DNA of 64,000 nt from Silene latifolia (lineage: Eukaryota > Streptophyta > Magnoliopsida > Caryophyllales > Caryophyllaceae), in the NCBI RefSeq assembly GCF_048544455.1, contig NC_133534.1, positions 123,342,269 to 123,406,268 on the forward strand, written 5' to 3'. The number at the start of each line of letters is the position of its first letter. Position 1 is the stretch's first letter. The notes beneath the pieces were generated by a model. That model searched no databases and was not told where the DNA came from. It saw nothing but the letters and a program-made list of their open reading frames with translations. This document shows, one piece after another, positions 46,038 to 56,186 of the stretch. A program made the translations under genes and the position numbers.

Positions 46038-46603
46038 CCTGTTCACTCGATCGAGTAGAAAATCCACTCGATCGAGTACTTTCATCATCAAATCTACTCG
46101 ATCGACCTCCAGAAACTAGTCGATCGAGCACTTTCTTAACCGTCAGCTCATTTCCTTCGACAGAACACTGTTCATCAGCTATTATTTCCTTCCTCGGGTC
46201 TGATTTCAACACTTCTGGTCCCTCATATGAACGACCGCTTTTCAAATTGATTCAATTTACCATCTCATGTGGATTTTTGTCAGTTTGTGATGGTAAATGA
46301 CACGGTTTCCTTGTAGATTGGTTCGCGGCTAATTTGGCAACTTAAGTTTCAAGTGCCTTGATGGATGCATCTTTCTGTTAATCACTCAATTGCCACTGCT
46401 TTGTAAAAGATTGCAGCATAGTCTTTAGCTCACCAATCTCACTCACCCTTCCAGAAGATGATGCTCCGTGACTTGGAGGAGGGAAGGAAGGAGGCTTCTG
46501 AAAGACTTGTTGATTTTTATGTGGAGGAACATACGGCTGCTGCTGGTGCGGAGGAGGGGTAGGATTGAGCACATTTTGACTAGTCCACCTCAAATTAGGA
46601 TAG
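46038..46603 (-). pseudogene. Athila gag C-terminal region
   Basis: The frame 46593-46378 holds a Pro/Gln-rich stretch (PPPHQQQPYVPPHKNQ) and GELKTMLQSF, then a stop. Further left, 46245-46038 has a charged linker where palindromes are translated as repeated STRSS. It continues the gag cut by the Tekay insertion (right part 54998-55960) and continues beyond Tat A into 12785. Confidence 0.7.
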
Positions 46604-46608
46604 ACTGC
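46604..46608. other. Target site duplication (left) of the Tekay element
   Basis: actgc precedes the LTR start TGTAACAC at 46609 and recurs after the other LTR at 54993-54997. A perfect 5-bp match shows a single clean integration into Athila gag. Confidence 0.95.
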
Positions 46609-47953
46609 TGTAACACTACGGATTTTCTTTGGTGACTACTCGACCGAGTAGAGCCTACTCGGCAGAGTAGTGCTGCTGTTGTGAGTTGTTTTGGTTCTGC
46701 CGATGAATACTCGGCCGAGTATAGTGAATACTCGACCGATTAGAGGATACTCGGCCGAGTATAACTTTACTCGACCGAGTATTCGGTCTGGCGAGTATTA
46801 TTTTGACGGTTTGATTAGGGAGTGTTTAAAATTATTTTATATCGCGCGTCAGTTTTCAAAACATCATTTCAACTTCATCATTTCTACGTTAACCCTAATC
46901 TGTACCTAATCACTCCCTAATCATCCCATAGCCTTGTTGTTTGTGAAAGCTTCGGAGTCCTTGCGTATAATTCCTCATCCTACTGTTGGTAAGTTCTAAT
47001 TATATGTTGTTTGTATTCGTTGGGGTTACTGTACAATTACGGAATTGGGAATATGGGGTTGTGCAATGTGTAATTGTGTGATATGATTATGGTATAGGAG
47101 AAGACTTCGTAGAGGAGCCTTTCTAATTGTTCGAGTTCATTCCACTGTTGATTGCTAAGGTAGGGTTTCCTTACTCAGTTTACTGTTCTTTATAAGACAT
47201 GTTTGATGTGATTATTGTTATCTGTTGATCATCGGAGTATGGAGATTGTTGTGACGATGTTGGTGTGAGGGGATTGAGATGGATGTGATGTCATGTGATT
47301 GTGATTGTGGTGGAGTCACTTGCGGGAGTGGCTTCACACCCTAGTTCGCCCTCCGTGGAACCCGCCACGGGAGGGGATGTGCACATTAAGGGACATGGAT
47401 TGTTTTCGCTCGTTGAGGAGCTGGACTAGGTGGGATCGGCTGCGGTCACCCACTGGCGGCGAGGGTTACCTGTTGCGATGGGTAACCTGGCAGGGCTACA
47501 CACTTTGGTGTGTAGTCGGTTACTGTGGGAGATTGGATGATTGGGCATTGGTGATGATCAGTTGATTTCTCTGTTTGTTTGTCTTAATATTGAGTAATAC
47601 TGACCCCGTTGTTGTTTGTGGAATCTGCGGTGATCCATTCGGGGATGGTGAGCAGGCTTGACAGGTATTGCTAGTGTGAGCTTGGGGACTGTCTTGGGAG
47701 ATTTGCCATCACGAGTCATAGCATCACCGTCTGAGTCTTAGTTGGATTTCTTTTATTGTCAGACTATGATGTTGTATTTTGTTAAAACAGTATTTGAGTT
47801 TGGATGTTGTAAACTTTATACTTTACAGTACTTTAATAAACGTGCTCAGTTCAGACGCTTTTGATATGTACTAACCTCGGGCAACCGAGATGGTAACACA
47901 CTTTCATGGTAGGGTGGTCCTGGTAAGGCACCTTGGTATGAGGGGGTGTTACA
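46609..47953 (+). repeat. 5' LTR of the Tekay-type element
   Basis: It runs TGTAACACTACGG...GGGGTGTTACA, about 1,345 bp. The first ~190 bases hold six ACTCGRCCGAGT-type palindromes (46635-46790), followed by a possible TATA-like ttttatat at about 46834-46841. The open frame at 47305-47565 is present in both LTRs (54344-54604) but has no domain. Confidence 0.95.
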
Positions 47954-47956
47954 AAG

Positions 47957-47970
47957 TGGTATCAGAGCCA
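47957..47970 (+). other. Primer binding site of the Tekay-type element
   Basis: tggtatcagagcca, four bases after the LTR end, is the initiator tRNA-Met primer site of plant chromoviruses and copia elements. Confidence 0.92.
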
Positions 47971-48833
47971 AAGATTCCGGCACCTAAACAAATGAATTTA
48001 ATGAACCTAGGGAGTCTAAATAAAATGAACCCGGGGAGAGTTGTTTGGAGCTACCGCAAAGACTCGGGAGACGTCCCAGAGTCGCAAATTGGCCCTCACT
48101 AACTTGAGCCGGTAACATGGGGAAGTGTGATGAGAGTTAGGTTTTGTATGCATATGTATGTGAAGATGGATGTTGGTAATAGATGATAGTTGAAAGTGTG
48201 TGTTGAGAGAGTTGTAAATGTGGTGATGGAAAAAATGGAGGATGTGACGGGTGTATGAATGTTTGTCATGTTGGAGTTAGCATATGCATGATTTGTAGGC
48301 TCATATGATTATAACGTGGCATTAAAGTTCTTGATATTTGAATTGTAGGCTGATGTGATTTTTTTTAATTAGCATTAAAGTCCTTGATGTTATATGTTTG
48401 TTGCGGGAATAGTGAGCATGATAGAGAACTTTATACTGTATACCCGTCTACTCTGTGGCTCGGCCGAGCAGGGCAGGTACTCGACCGAGTAGGGAGCACT
48501 CGACCGAGTAACCAAGCACTCGACCGAGTATTGTTTGGCAGTGATTATCAGTAGCTACTGTATGTGATAACTCAACCGAGTAAGAAGTATACTCGACCGA
48601 GTAGTGGCTACTCGGCCGAGTGTTGTTTTACTCGACCGAGTGTTGTTTTTGAGTTTTTGACGTTCGCTTCTGGAGTCGAATACTCGACCGAGTATCTAGG
48701 ATACTCGACCGAGTAGTCGTTACTCGACCGAGTATGGTTGTATACTCGGCCGAGTGTTCTTTTGGCGGAAAGTTATTACGATTTGAGTTGTAGGCTTTTG
48801 TGTTTACGTTTCCGTGTTTCTTGTCAGTTCAGT
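47971..48833 (+). other. 5' leader of the Tekay-type element with palindrome array
   Basis: The non-coding leader is about 0.86 kb. From about 48465 to 48760 it holds roughly twelve palindromes of the form ACTCGACCGAGT or ACTCGGCCGAGT, ending ~70 bases before the gag ATG at 48834. Such a GC-rich palindromic leader would fold strongly as RNA. The role (packaging, translation control, regulation) is unknown. Confidence 0.75.
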
Positions 48834-50035
48834 ATGCCGCCCAAAAGAACTCCCGCGCAGATCCAAGCTTCGGAGATGACTCTTGATGAGGTTGCTCGTA
48901 TGATTGAGCAACAAGAGGCTCTCCTTGAAGCGCTCACAAATGTGGGAAAGGGGAACGAGAACTCGATGGATGCAACTCAGCTCAGCATCATCATTGCTCG
49001 CTTCAACCCTCCCACATATGACGGGGTAGGTGAACCAAAGCTACTCGAGAAGTGGCACCGTGAGATTGAAGCTCTCATGGAAATGGTTAAGTGTCCCGAG
49101 GACATGATTGTTGAGCAGGTAGTGTACTACCTAAGAGGTGAGGCTGCAGTTTGGTGGCAAAATGTAAAGGAAGATGCTAGAGCTTATTACCAGGCGGAAG
49201 GAGCTATTCCTTGGTGCAGGTTGAAGAGTGCTATGAGAGAGCGGTTTGTCCGGAACATATCCGACACAAGATGAGATCGACTTTGATTCCTTCACCATGA
49301 CCGAGGAGATGACGGTCCGACTACTATCATCGGGTTTTGGAGCTATCTCGTTATGTTGAAGACATGCAGCTAGGACAGAGAGGTTTGGCTCTCCGTTTTG
49401 AGAGGGGTTTATCTGCTAAGATAGTGAGTCGTATGCCAGTGGGATTGCTACGACCCCAAGGAAGTGTACCGAGAGCGGGTCAAGTGAGAGAATGGTAGAT
49501 CTCTCAAGAGAGATCGATGAGAGGATCACATCGAAAAGAGGAAGGTGATGGTGGAAACAACGACCAGGTCGGCCAACAAGAAAGGGAACTTTAACCATGC
49601 TAAAGCTTTTTCGGAGGAGTGGTTTTTCGGGAGGATCTCGTGGTGGGGAAAGAATGGAGGTCGGAGTGTGTAGTGACAACTCTAACCTTACATGCTTCAA
49701 TTTGTGGTGGGATAGGCCACAAAAGACGGGAATGCACGAGCTACAAGCCCTAAGACTTTGGTTCGGGGGCTCGGTCGGGGAATTTTTCCCGGGGCCGACT
49801 CGAGTTTTGCTAGTAACCGACCGGGAGGTTCATGGGGCAACAGAGGTGGACAGGGCAACCAGGGCGGTTACAACCGCGGTGGTGGTGGATCTTATCGGCG
49901 CGAGAACAATAGTACCACTCGGGATTCGGCGGCCAAGCCAAGTACCTCCAATGCTTGATTCGGTGGTGGAGGACAGAAAAACAAAGTGGAAAGCTTTTCA
50001 TGATGGACAAGCGGGAAGCACAGGATGATGCTCAT
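48834..50035 (+). pseudogene. Tekay gag, frameshifted
   Basis: Gag starts at ATG 48834 (MPPKRTPAQIQ). The frame to 49274 contains the gag domain with FNPPTYDGVGEPKLLEKW and YYLRGEAAVWWQN. A frameshift around 49250 is followed by pieces in other frames (FDSFTMTEEMTV, then YYHRVLELSRYVEDM and RFERGLSAKIVSRMP). The CCHC knuckle near 49690-49735 is split by one extra base. The Gly/Arg-rich tail is also frameshifted. Several single-base changes therefore inactivated gag. Confidence 0.82.
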
Positions 50036-50650
50036 GTAGTTCTGGGGTACCTTTCTTGTTCATAATGTACCGTCCTTTATTTTGTTTGATTCCGGGGCTA
50101 CACATTCTTTTGTGTCTAAGAGTCATCTTTGTGTCTATGGGTTTGGGGAAGTTTGAGGTTGTAAAAGATGATGTATTCATACCTTCAGGGGAGTCTGTGT
50201 CGTGTCTCAAGCTGTATAAGGGAGTATCCATGGTAGTTGGAGGGGTAGATTTACCAGTAGACCTGTTAGAGTTTCCTATGGATGCGAGGTGATTGTCGGG
50301 ATGGATTGGCTGGGTAAGTATGATGCCAGGATAGATTGTCGGCAAAAGAGGGTGTCCTTAAAGGGTCCCAAGGGTGTTAGGGTGTCCTATAGAGGGTTTG
50401 TGGTAAAGCCTAAGTGTAGGTTCAAAGCTGTGATGACTTTAAAGTTGTGTTTGAGGAAGAAGTGTCCCTTGATTCTTTGTCATGTGAGAGATCACCGAGT
50501 AGAGCCACCGACAGCTTCGGAGATATCTGTGGTGAGAGAGTTTGAAGATGTTTTTCCTGAAGAGATACCGAGTTTGCCTCCCAAGAGGGATGTTGATTTC
50601 AGTGTGGAGCTTAAGCCGGGAACGGTCCTATATCTAAAGCACCATACCGT
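50036..50650 (+). pseudogene. Tekay protease and linker to RT, frameshifted
   Basis: The retropepsin active site FDSGATHSF is at about 50085-50110, in a frame that then shifts to 50056-50292 (SCLKLYKGVSMVVGG) and again to 50289 (IVGMDWLGKYDARIDC, the second protease block). The linker EFEDVFPEEIPSLPPKRDVDF leads to RT with one more frame change near 50645. Confidence 0.8.
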
Positions 50651-53434
50651 ATGGCACCTAAAGAGTTGGCAGAGTTGAAAAAGCAGATACATGAGTTGCT
50701 AGGCAAAGGTTACATCAGGCCTAGTGTGTCACCGTGGGGAGCTCCAGTTCTTTTTGTAAAGAAGAAAGATGGGAGTATGCGACTGTGCATTGATTACAGA
50801 GAGCTCAATCGTGTCACAGTGAAGAACAAGTATCCGTTGCCGAGGATTGATGACTTGTTTGATCAGCTAAGTGGAGCAGGTGTGTATTCCAAGATTGATC
50901 TGAGGTCGGGATACCACCAGCTGAGGATAGCAGATGAGGATATTCCTAAAACAGCGTTTCGATCTCGATATGGTCATTACGAGTACGTGGTGATGCCTTT
51001 TGGGTTGACCAATGCGCCAGCAGCTTTTATGGATTTGATGAATCGGATCTTTACACCGTTTTTGGATAGGTTTGTGGTTGTTTTCATTGACGATATCTTA
51101 GTCTATTCTAAGACTAAGGAAGAGCGTGAGGAGCACTTGAGGATAGTCCTGCAAACCTTGAGAGAAAATCAGCTTTATGCCAAGCTATCCAAATGCGAGT
51201 TCTGGTTAGAGGAAGTGGCTTTTCTGGGCCATGTGATATCTAAGAAGGGGGTCTCTGTGGATCCTAGTAAGATTGAGGCCGTTACCAAGTGGGAATCGCC
51301 GAAGAATGTTGCTGAGATTCGGAGTTTCTTAGGCCTTGCCGGCTACTACAGGAGATTTGTGAAAGATTTCTCTACCATAGCGCGGCCTATGACATCCTTG
51401 ATGAGGAAGGAAGTCAGATTTGTCTGGGATGATAGTTGTGAGACGGCGTTTCAGACCTTAAAGGAACGCTTGACCACAGCTCCTATCCTAGCTTTTCCAG
51501 AGGGTTGTGAGAACTTTGAGGTATATACCGACGCTTCAAAGAATGGTCTTGGTTGTGTTTTGATGCAGGGAGGGAAAGTCATAGCGTATGCTTCGAGACA
51601 GCTGAAGCAATATGAGGAGAACTACCCTACTCATGATCTGGAGCTGGGTGCAGTTGTGTTCGCTCTTAAGATTTGGAGACACTACCTCTATGGAGAAACT
51701 TTTAAGGTGTTCTCTGATCATAAGAGTCTAAAGTACATCTACACTCAGAAGGAGCTTAACATGCGACAGAGACGGTGGATGGAGCTGATTGGGGATTATG
51801 ATATGGAGATCATCTATCACGAGGGTAAGGCTAATGTTGTTGCAGATGCACTAAGTAGGAAGAGCGTTCATTCGCTATGTACAGCTATGTCCTTGCTGAA
51901 GTTGAGGGATGAGATGTCTAGGTTGGGGATCTTTATGATTCGAGAGGGGGATACCGTCGGGGATTTGACGATCGAGCCAGAGTTGTATGCGAACATCAAG
52001 AGTAAGAAGGAGCTTGATCCTAAGATTCAGGAGTGGAAGTCAAGGGTAGAGAGTGGAACGGTTCCCAGGTTTTCTATCCATCCAGATGGGAGTGTTCGTT
52101 TTGATGGGAGATGGTGTGTTCCTGAGGATACAGAGTTGCGGAGAGTGATCTTGACGGAGGCTCATTGCACTCCCTATTTAGTTCACCCGGGTGGTGACAA
52201 GCTGTATAGAGACCTTAAGAAGACTTTTTGGTGGCCAAATATGAAGAGAGATATAGCTGAGTTTGTAGCCAGATGTTTGACCTGTCAAAAGGTCAAGGGT
52301 GAACAAAGGAGACCACAAGGTAAGATCCAGCCTTTGGATGTACCAGAGTGGAAGTGGGAGTCGATCTCCATGGACTTCATTGTGGGGTTACCTAGGTCAC
52401 AACAAGGTAACAACATGATTTGGGTGATTGTTGATCGGTTAACCAAGTCAGCCCATTTCGTTCCCATGAAAGATACTTGGTCTAAGATGCAGCTGGCATT
52501 GGGTTACAGGAGGCATGTGGTTCGGTTACATGGTATACCTAAGGATATCATTTCTGATCGTGATGCGAGGTTCATATCCAAGTTTTGGCAAGAGCTGCAA
52601 GAGTTGATGGGTACAACTTTAAAGATGAGTACAGCCTTTAATCCGGCAACCGATGGTCAGACGGAACGGACCATCAAGACCTTAGAGGACATGTTGAGGG
52701 CATGTGTTATGGAGTTTGGGGGCAGTTGGGAAGACAGGCTTGATCTGATTGAGTTTTCATACAATAACAGTTATCATACAAGCGTGGGGATGGCACCATT
52801 TGAAGCTTTGTATGGCCGGAAATGCCGAAGCCCAGTTTGTTGGGATGATAGTTCCGAGGCGGTGGTTTTAGGGCCACAACTGGTTCAAGATATGGTTGAG
52901 CAAGTCCAATTAATTCGGCAAAAGATGAGAGCAGCTCAAGATCGTCAGAAGAGCTACGCCGACTTGCACCGCAAGGACATTGAGTTTACGGTAGGTGACA
53001 AGGTTCTTTTAAAAGTGTCACCTATGCGAGGTGTTATGAGGTTTGGGAAAAAGGGTAAGCTAAGCCAAAAGTTTATAGGTCCTTATGAGATTTTGGACCG
53101 TGTTGGCGAGGTAGCCTACAGGTTAGCGTTACCACCAGCTTTAGATAGAGTGCACAATGTTTTTCAAGTATCCCAACTTCAGAAGTATGTGAGCGACCCA
53201 TCGCATATCCTTGAAATGGAGAACATCGAGCTTGATGAGTCCTTGTCCTACGCCGAGATTCCTAAGGAGATTCTTGATCGCAAGATTCGTAAGACCCAGA
53301 ATGGTGAGACGTTCTTACTCAAGGTCCTTTGGTCTAATCATAATGTGGAGGAAGCCACATGGGAACCCGAGGAAGCTATGCGAAAACGTTTTCCTAACCT
53401 TTTTGATCAGGTATGTTTGGTTACGGAGACGTAA
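50651..53434 (+). CDS. Tekay-type pol: RT, RNase H, integrase, chromodomain
   Basis: The 927-codon frame is unbroken. RT (1-250) has [30 protein letters not shown] and the catalytic [10 protein letters not shown] (about 144-153). RNase H (about 285-403) has [30 protein letters not shown] and VVADALSR. The integrase zinc region (about 505-546) ends CLTCQK. The core has Asp 575 (SMDFIVGL), Asp 637 (ISDRDARF) and Glu 672 ([11 protein letters not shown]). A GPY-type motif ([18 protein letters not shown]) precedes the chromodomain (about 870-920: [19 protein letters not shown]). The chromodomain in this family directs integration to certain chromatin. All catalytic residues look intact, but upstream gag and protease frames are broken, so it is not autonomous now. 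The listed start is only the first Met after the last frameshift. Confidence 0.93.
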   Translation: MAPKELAELKKQIHELLGKGYIRPSVSPWGAPVLFVKKKDGSMRLCIDYRELNRVTVKNKYPLPRIDDLFDQLSGAGVYSKIDLRSGYHQLRIADEDIPKTAFRSRYGHYEYVVMPFGLTNAPAAFMDLMNRIFTPFLDRFVVVFIDDILVYSKTKEEREEHLRIVLQTLRENQLYAKLSKCEFWLEEVAFLGHVISKKGVSVDPSKIEAVTKWESPKNVAEIRSFLGLAGYYRRFVKDFSTIARPMTSLMRKEVRFVWDDSCETAFQTLKERLTTAPILAFPEGCENFEVYTDASKNGLGCVLMQGGKVIAYASRQLKQYEENYPTHDLELGAVVFALKIWRHYLYGETFKVFSDHKSLKYIYTQKELNMRQRRWMELIGDYDMEIIYHEGKANVVADALSRKSVHSLCTAMSLLKLRDEMSRLGIFMIREGDTVGDLTIEPELYANIKSKKELDPKIQEWKSRVESGTVPRFSIHPDGSVRFDGRWCVPEDTELRRVILTEAHCTPYLVHPGGDKLYRDLKKTFWWPNMKRDIAEFVARCLTCQKVKGEQRRPQGKIQPLDVPEWKWESISMDFIVGLPRSQQGNNMIWVIVDRLTKSAHFVPMKDTWSKMQLALGYRRHVVRLHGIPKDIISDRDARFISKFWQELQELMGTTLKMSTAFNPATDGQTERTIKTLEDMLRACVMEFGGSWEDRLDLIEFSYNNSYHTSVGMAPFEALYGRKCRSPVCWDDSSEAVVLGPQLVQDMVEQVQLIRQKMRAAQDRQKSYADLHRKDIEFTVGDKVLLKVSPMRGVMRFGKKGKLSQKFIGPYEILDRVGEVAYRLALPPALDRVHNVFQVSQLQKYVSDPSHILEMENIELDESLSYAEIPKEILDRKIRKTQNGETFLLKVLWSNHNVEEATWEPEEAMRKRFPNLFDQVCLVTET

Positions 53435-53649
53435 CCGTTGTCTTTTTAGGGGGGTAGGAGATGGTCGCGGTCGTGTTTTGTTTTGTTTGTTATTTTTCTT
53501 TGAGTCGGGGTAATGATTTTTGTGGTGACTCGTATAGTTTCTTGGTGTTGATATATCATGTGGTTAGTATAGTCTTGTGGCGTAGTGTAGTGCTTTGTTT
53601 TATAGTAAAGTGTGAACTCCGGGACGAAGTTCTTTTTAGGGGGAATGAT
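53435..53649 (+). other. 3' untranslated region and polypurine tract of the Tekay-type element
   Basis: About 200 bases without a supported gene, ending in the polypurine tract ttaggggggaatga at 53636-53649, directly before the 3' LTR. Confidence 0.8.
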
Positions 53650-54992
53650 TGTAACACTACGGATTTTCTTTGGTGACTACTCGACCGAGTAGAGCCTACT
53701 CGCCGAGAGTAGTCTTCTTTGTTGTGAGTTGTTTTAGTTTAGATGAATACTCGACCGAGTATAGTGAATACTCGACCGAGTAGAGGATACTCGGCCGAGT
53801 ATAACTTTACTCGACCGAGTATTCGGTCTGGCGAGTATTATTTTGACGGTTTGATTAGGGAGTGTTTAAAATTATTTTATATCGCGCGTCAGTTTTCAAA
53901 ACATCATTTCAACTTCATCATTTCTACGTTAACCCTAATCTGTACCTAATCACTCCCTAATCATCCCATAGCCTTGTTGTTTGTGAAAGCTTCGGAGTCC
54001 TTGCGTATAATTCCTCATCCTACTGTTGGTAAGTTCTAATTATATGTTGTTTGTATTCGTTGGGGTTACTGTACAATTACGGAATTGGGAATATGGGGTT
54101 GTGCAATGTGTAATTGTGTGATATGATTATGGTATAGGAGAAGACTTCGTAGAGGAGCCTTTCTGATTGTTCGAGTTCATTCCACTGTTGATTGCTACGG
54201 TAGGGTTTCCCTACTCGGTTCTTATTCTTTATAAGAAATGTTTGATGTGATTATTGTTATCTGTTGATCATCGGAGTATGGAGATTGTTGTGACGATGTT
54301 GGTGTGAGGGGATTGAGATGGCTGTGATGTCATGTGATTGTGATTGTGGTGGAGTCACTTGCGGGAGTGGCTTCACACCCTACTTCGCCCTCCGTGGAAA
54401 CCGCCACGGGAGGGGATGTGCACATTAAGGGACATGGATTGTTGTCGCTCGTTGAGGAGCTGGACTAGGTGGGATCGGCTGCGGTCACCCACTGGCGGCG
54501 AGGGTTACCTGTTACGATGGGTAACCTGGCAGGGCTACACACTTTGGTGTGTAGTCGGTTACTGTGGGAGATTGGATGATTGGGCATTGGTGATGATCAG
54601 TTGATTTCTCTGTTTGTTTGTCTTAATATTGAGTAATACTGACCCCGTTATTGTTTGTGGAATCTGCGGTGATCCATTCGGGGATGGTGAGCAGGCTTGA
54701 CAGGTATTGCTAGTGTGAGCTTGGGGACTGTCTTGGGAGATTTGCCATCACGAGTCATAGCATCACCGTCTGAGTCTTAGTTGGATTTCTTTTATTGTCA
54801 GACTATGAAGTTGTATTTTGTTAAAACAGTATTTGAGTTTGGATGTTGTAAACTTTATACTTTACAGTACTTTAATAAACGTGCTCAGTTCAGACGCTTT
54901 TGATATGTACTAACCTCGGGCAACCGAGATGGTAACACACTTTCATGGTAGGGTGGTCCTGGTAAGGCACCTTGGTATGAGGGGGTGTTACA
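53650..54992 (+). repeat. 3' LTR of the Tekay-type element
   Basis: It runs TGTAACAC...GGTGTTACA, about 1,343 bp, aligned with 46609-47953 with few differences. Six palindromes lie in the first ~190 bases. The right end is followed by the duplication actgc (54993-54997). Confidence 0.95.
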
Positions 54993-54997
54993 ACTGC

Positions 54998-55960
54998 CCC
55001 TTGGTTGTTGTAATAGGAACCCCCTCTTTGCCTATATTGTTGAAAGGTAAGGACTTGTTCCTTCTCCATAAGACAGCCAACAGCAGTGTGGCCATCATTG
55101 CTAACACACCTCTCACATGTGACGGTCTCCCCTCTAGTAAGCACATGGACCGTCTGAGGCTCCCCAGCAGAATGTAACTCCAACTTGTCAAATCTAGCAT
55201 TCATGGCGTCCAGCTGAGCCAGAACCTGCTTATCAACTGCATGAACTGTTCTAATACCATCCCTCGGGTTTCCATACTCAGCACTATGATTTGCCATCTC
55301 TTCAATAAGGGCCCATCCCTTATCATCATCTGTATTTTCCTGTCATCTCCCATTAGATGACGCATCAAGTATGGCTCTGTGGTCATCATACAGCCCATTG
55401 TAGAACTGGTTAGATATAAACCATGGGTCAAAACCATGGTGAGGAATAGACCTCACCAATTTCTTGAATCGGGACCATGCCTCATATAGAGTCTCATCAG
55501 GAGCCCGCCTGATACTGGTAATCTTGGCCCTCAGTTGATTGGTGCGCCGTGGAGGGAAATATCTCTTGTAAAAGGCAAGAGCAAGGGACTCCCAATCTGT
55601 CAGCCACTCCCTGGCTGAATCAGTCAAAGAGAAAGGAAACAGAACTTCCTTAATCTTGTCTTGAGTTACCCCCTTTGTGGCGGGGATAGTAGAACAGTAG
55701 TCTGTAAAGACCTCCATGTGCTTCCTCGGGTCTTCACATGCCACACCTCTGTACAGATTTCTTTCTACCAGATTGATGTAGGAAGGACGGATGTCAAATG
55801 TATTCCCATCCTCAGTCTGGAGATTGAAACCCTTTGGAATTGAGGATGCTTTAGGTACCGAATGACTGAAAAGTTTTGGCATCTTTACTTGTTGATCGAA
55901 AAAAATAGGAATGTCTTCTGCGAAAAGAGAATGATGTAGCTCTAGCTCGAAAGTACTCAA
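54998..55960 (-). pseudogene. Athila gag N-terminal and central region
   Basis: It is read from 55960 leftwards. The gag domain has VLFPFSLTDSAREWL, FYKRYFPPRRTNQLR, TLYEAWSRFKKLVRSIPHHG and QFYNGLYDDHR, a clear Athila-type gag. One in-frame TGA at 55343-55345 interrupts it, and the same frame continues to a knuckle-like CERCVSNDGHTAVGC (55070-55110 region). The spacing CX2CX5HX4C is one residue longer than usual. The frame is then cut by the Tekay insertion at 54997. The stop fits a CGA to TGA change. Confidence 0.85.
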
Positions 55961-56163
55961 GTCTTCCTTTCGTGATTTCCTCTGCAGACGGAGTCTATGC
56001 CTGAATAGTCTCTCTGGCTCGAATCAAATTTGAAACTAACTCAAACACGTCGACACGGGTATAAACAATACTGAAAGAAAATGAATAAGAACTGCCTCAA
56101 GGAATAAAAAAAATCCCTGAGACGGATAAAATAAACGAAACAAAGACAGATAGGGCAATTGCC
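55961..56163 (-). other. 5' leader of the Athila-like element
   Basis: About 200 bases between the primer site and the first Met of gag. The gag frame appears open for some distance upstream of 55960 (residues LRQRKSRKEDL), so the true start may lie a little further right. Confidence 0.6.
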
Positions 56164-56182
56164 TCCCCGCCAACGGCGCCAA
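56164..56182 (-). other. Primer binding site of the Athila-like element
   Basis: The plus strand tccccgccaacggcgcca is the complement of TGGCGCCGTTGGCGGGGA, close to the tRNA-Asp-type primer site known for Athila-like elements. It is four to five bases inside the LTR edge and sets the minus orientation. Confidence 0.9.
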
Positions 56183-56186
56183 AATT

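Larger units (their letters stand above)
46609..54992 (+). mobile_element. Tekay/Del-type chromovirus (Ty3/gypsy)
   Basis: The element has two LTRs of ~1.34 kb, an initiator-Met primer site, gag-protease relics, an intact RT-RNase H-integrase-chromodomain frame, a PPT and target duplication actgc. The chromodomain after integrase defines chromoviruses; LTR length, primer site and sequence style suggest the Tekay (Del) clade. It is about 8.4 kb, inserted in plus orientation into the minus-strand Athila gag. The LTRs differ only at scattered bases, so it is relatively young. Confidence 0.92.

Noticed and set aside
47305..47565. Frame of 86 residues in the Tekay LTR (repeated at 54344-54604)
   Set aside because: It is identical in both LTRs by duplication and has no domain.
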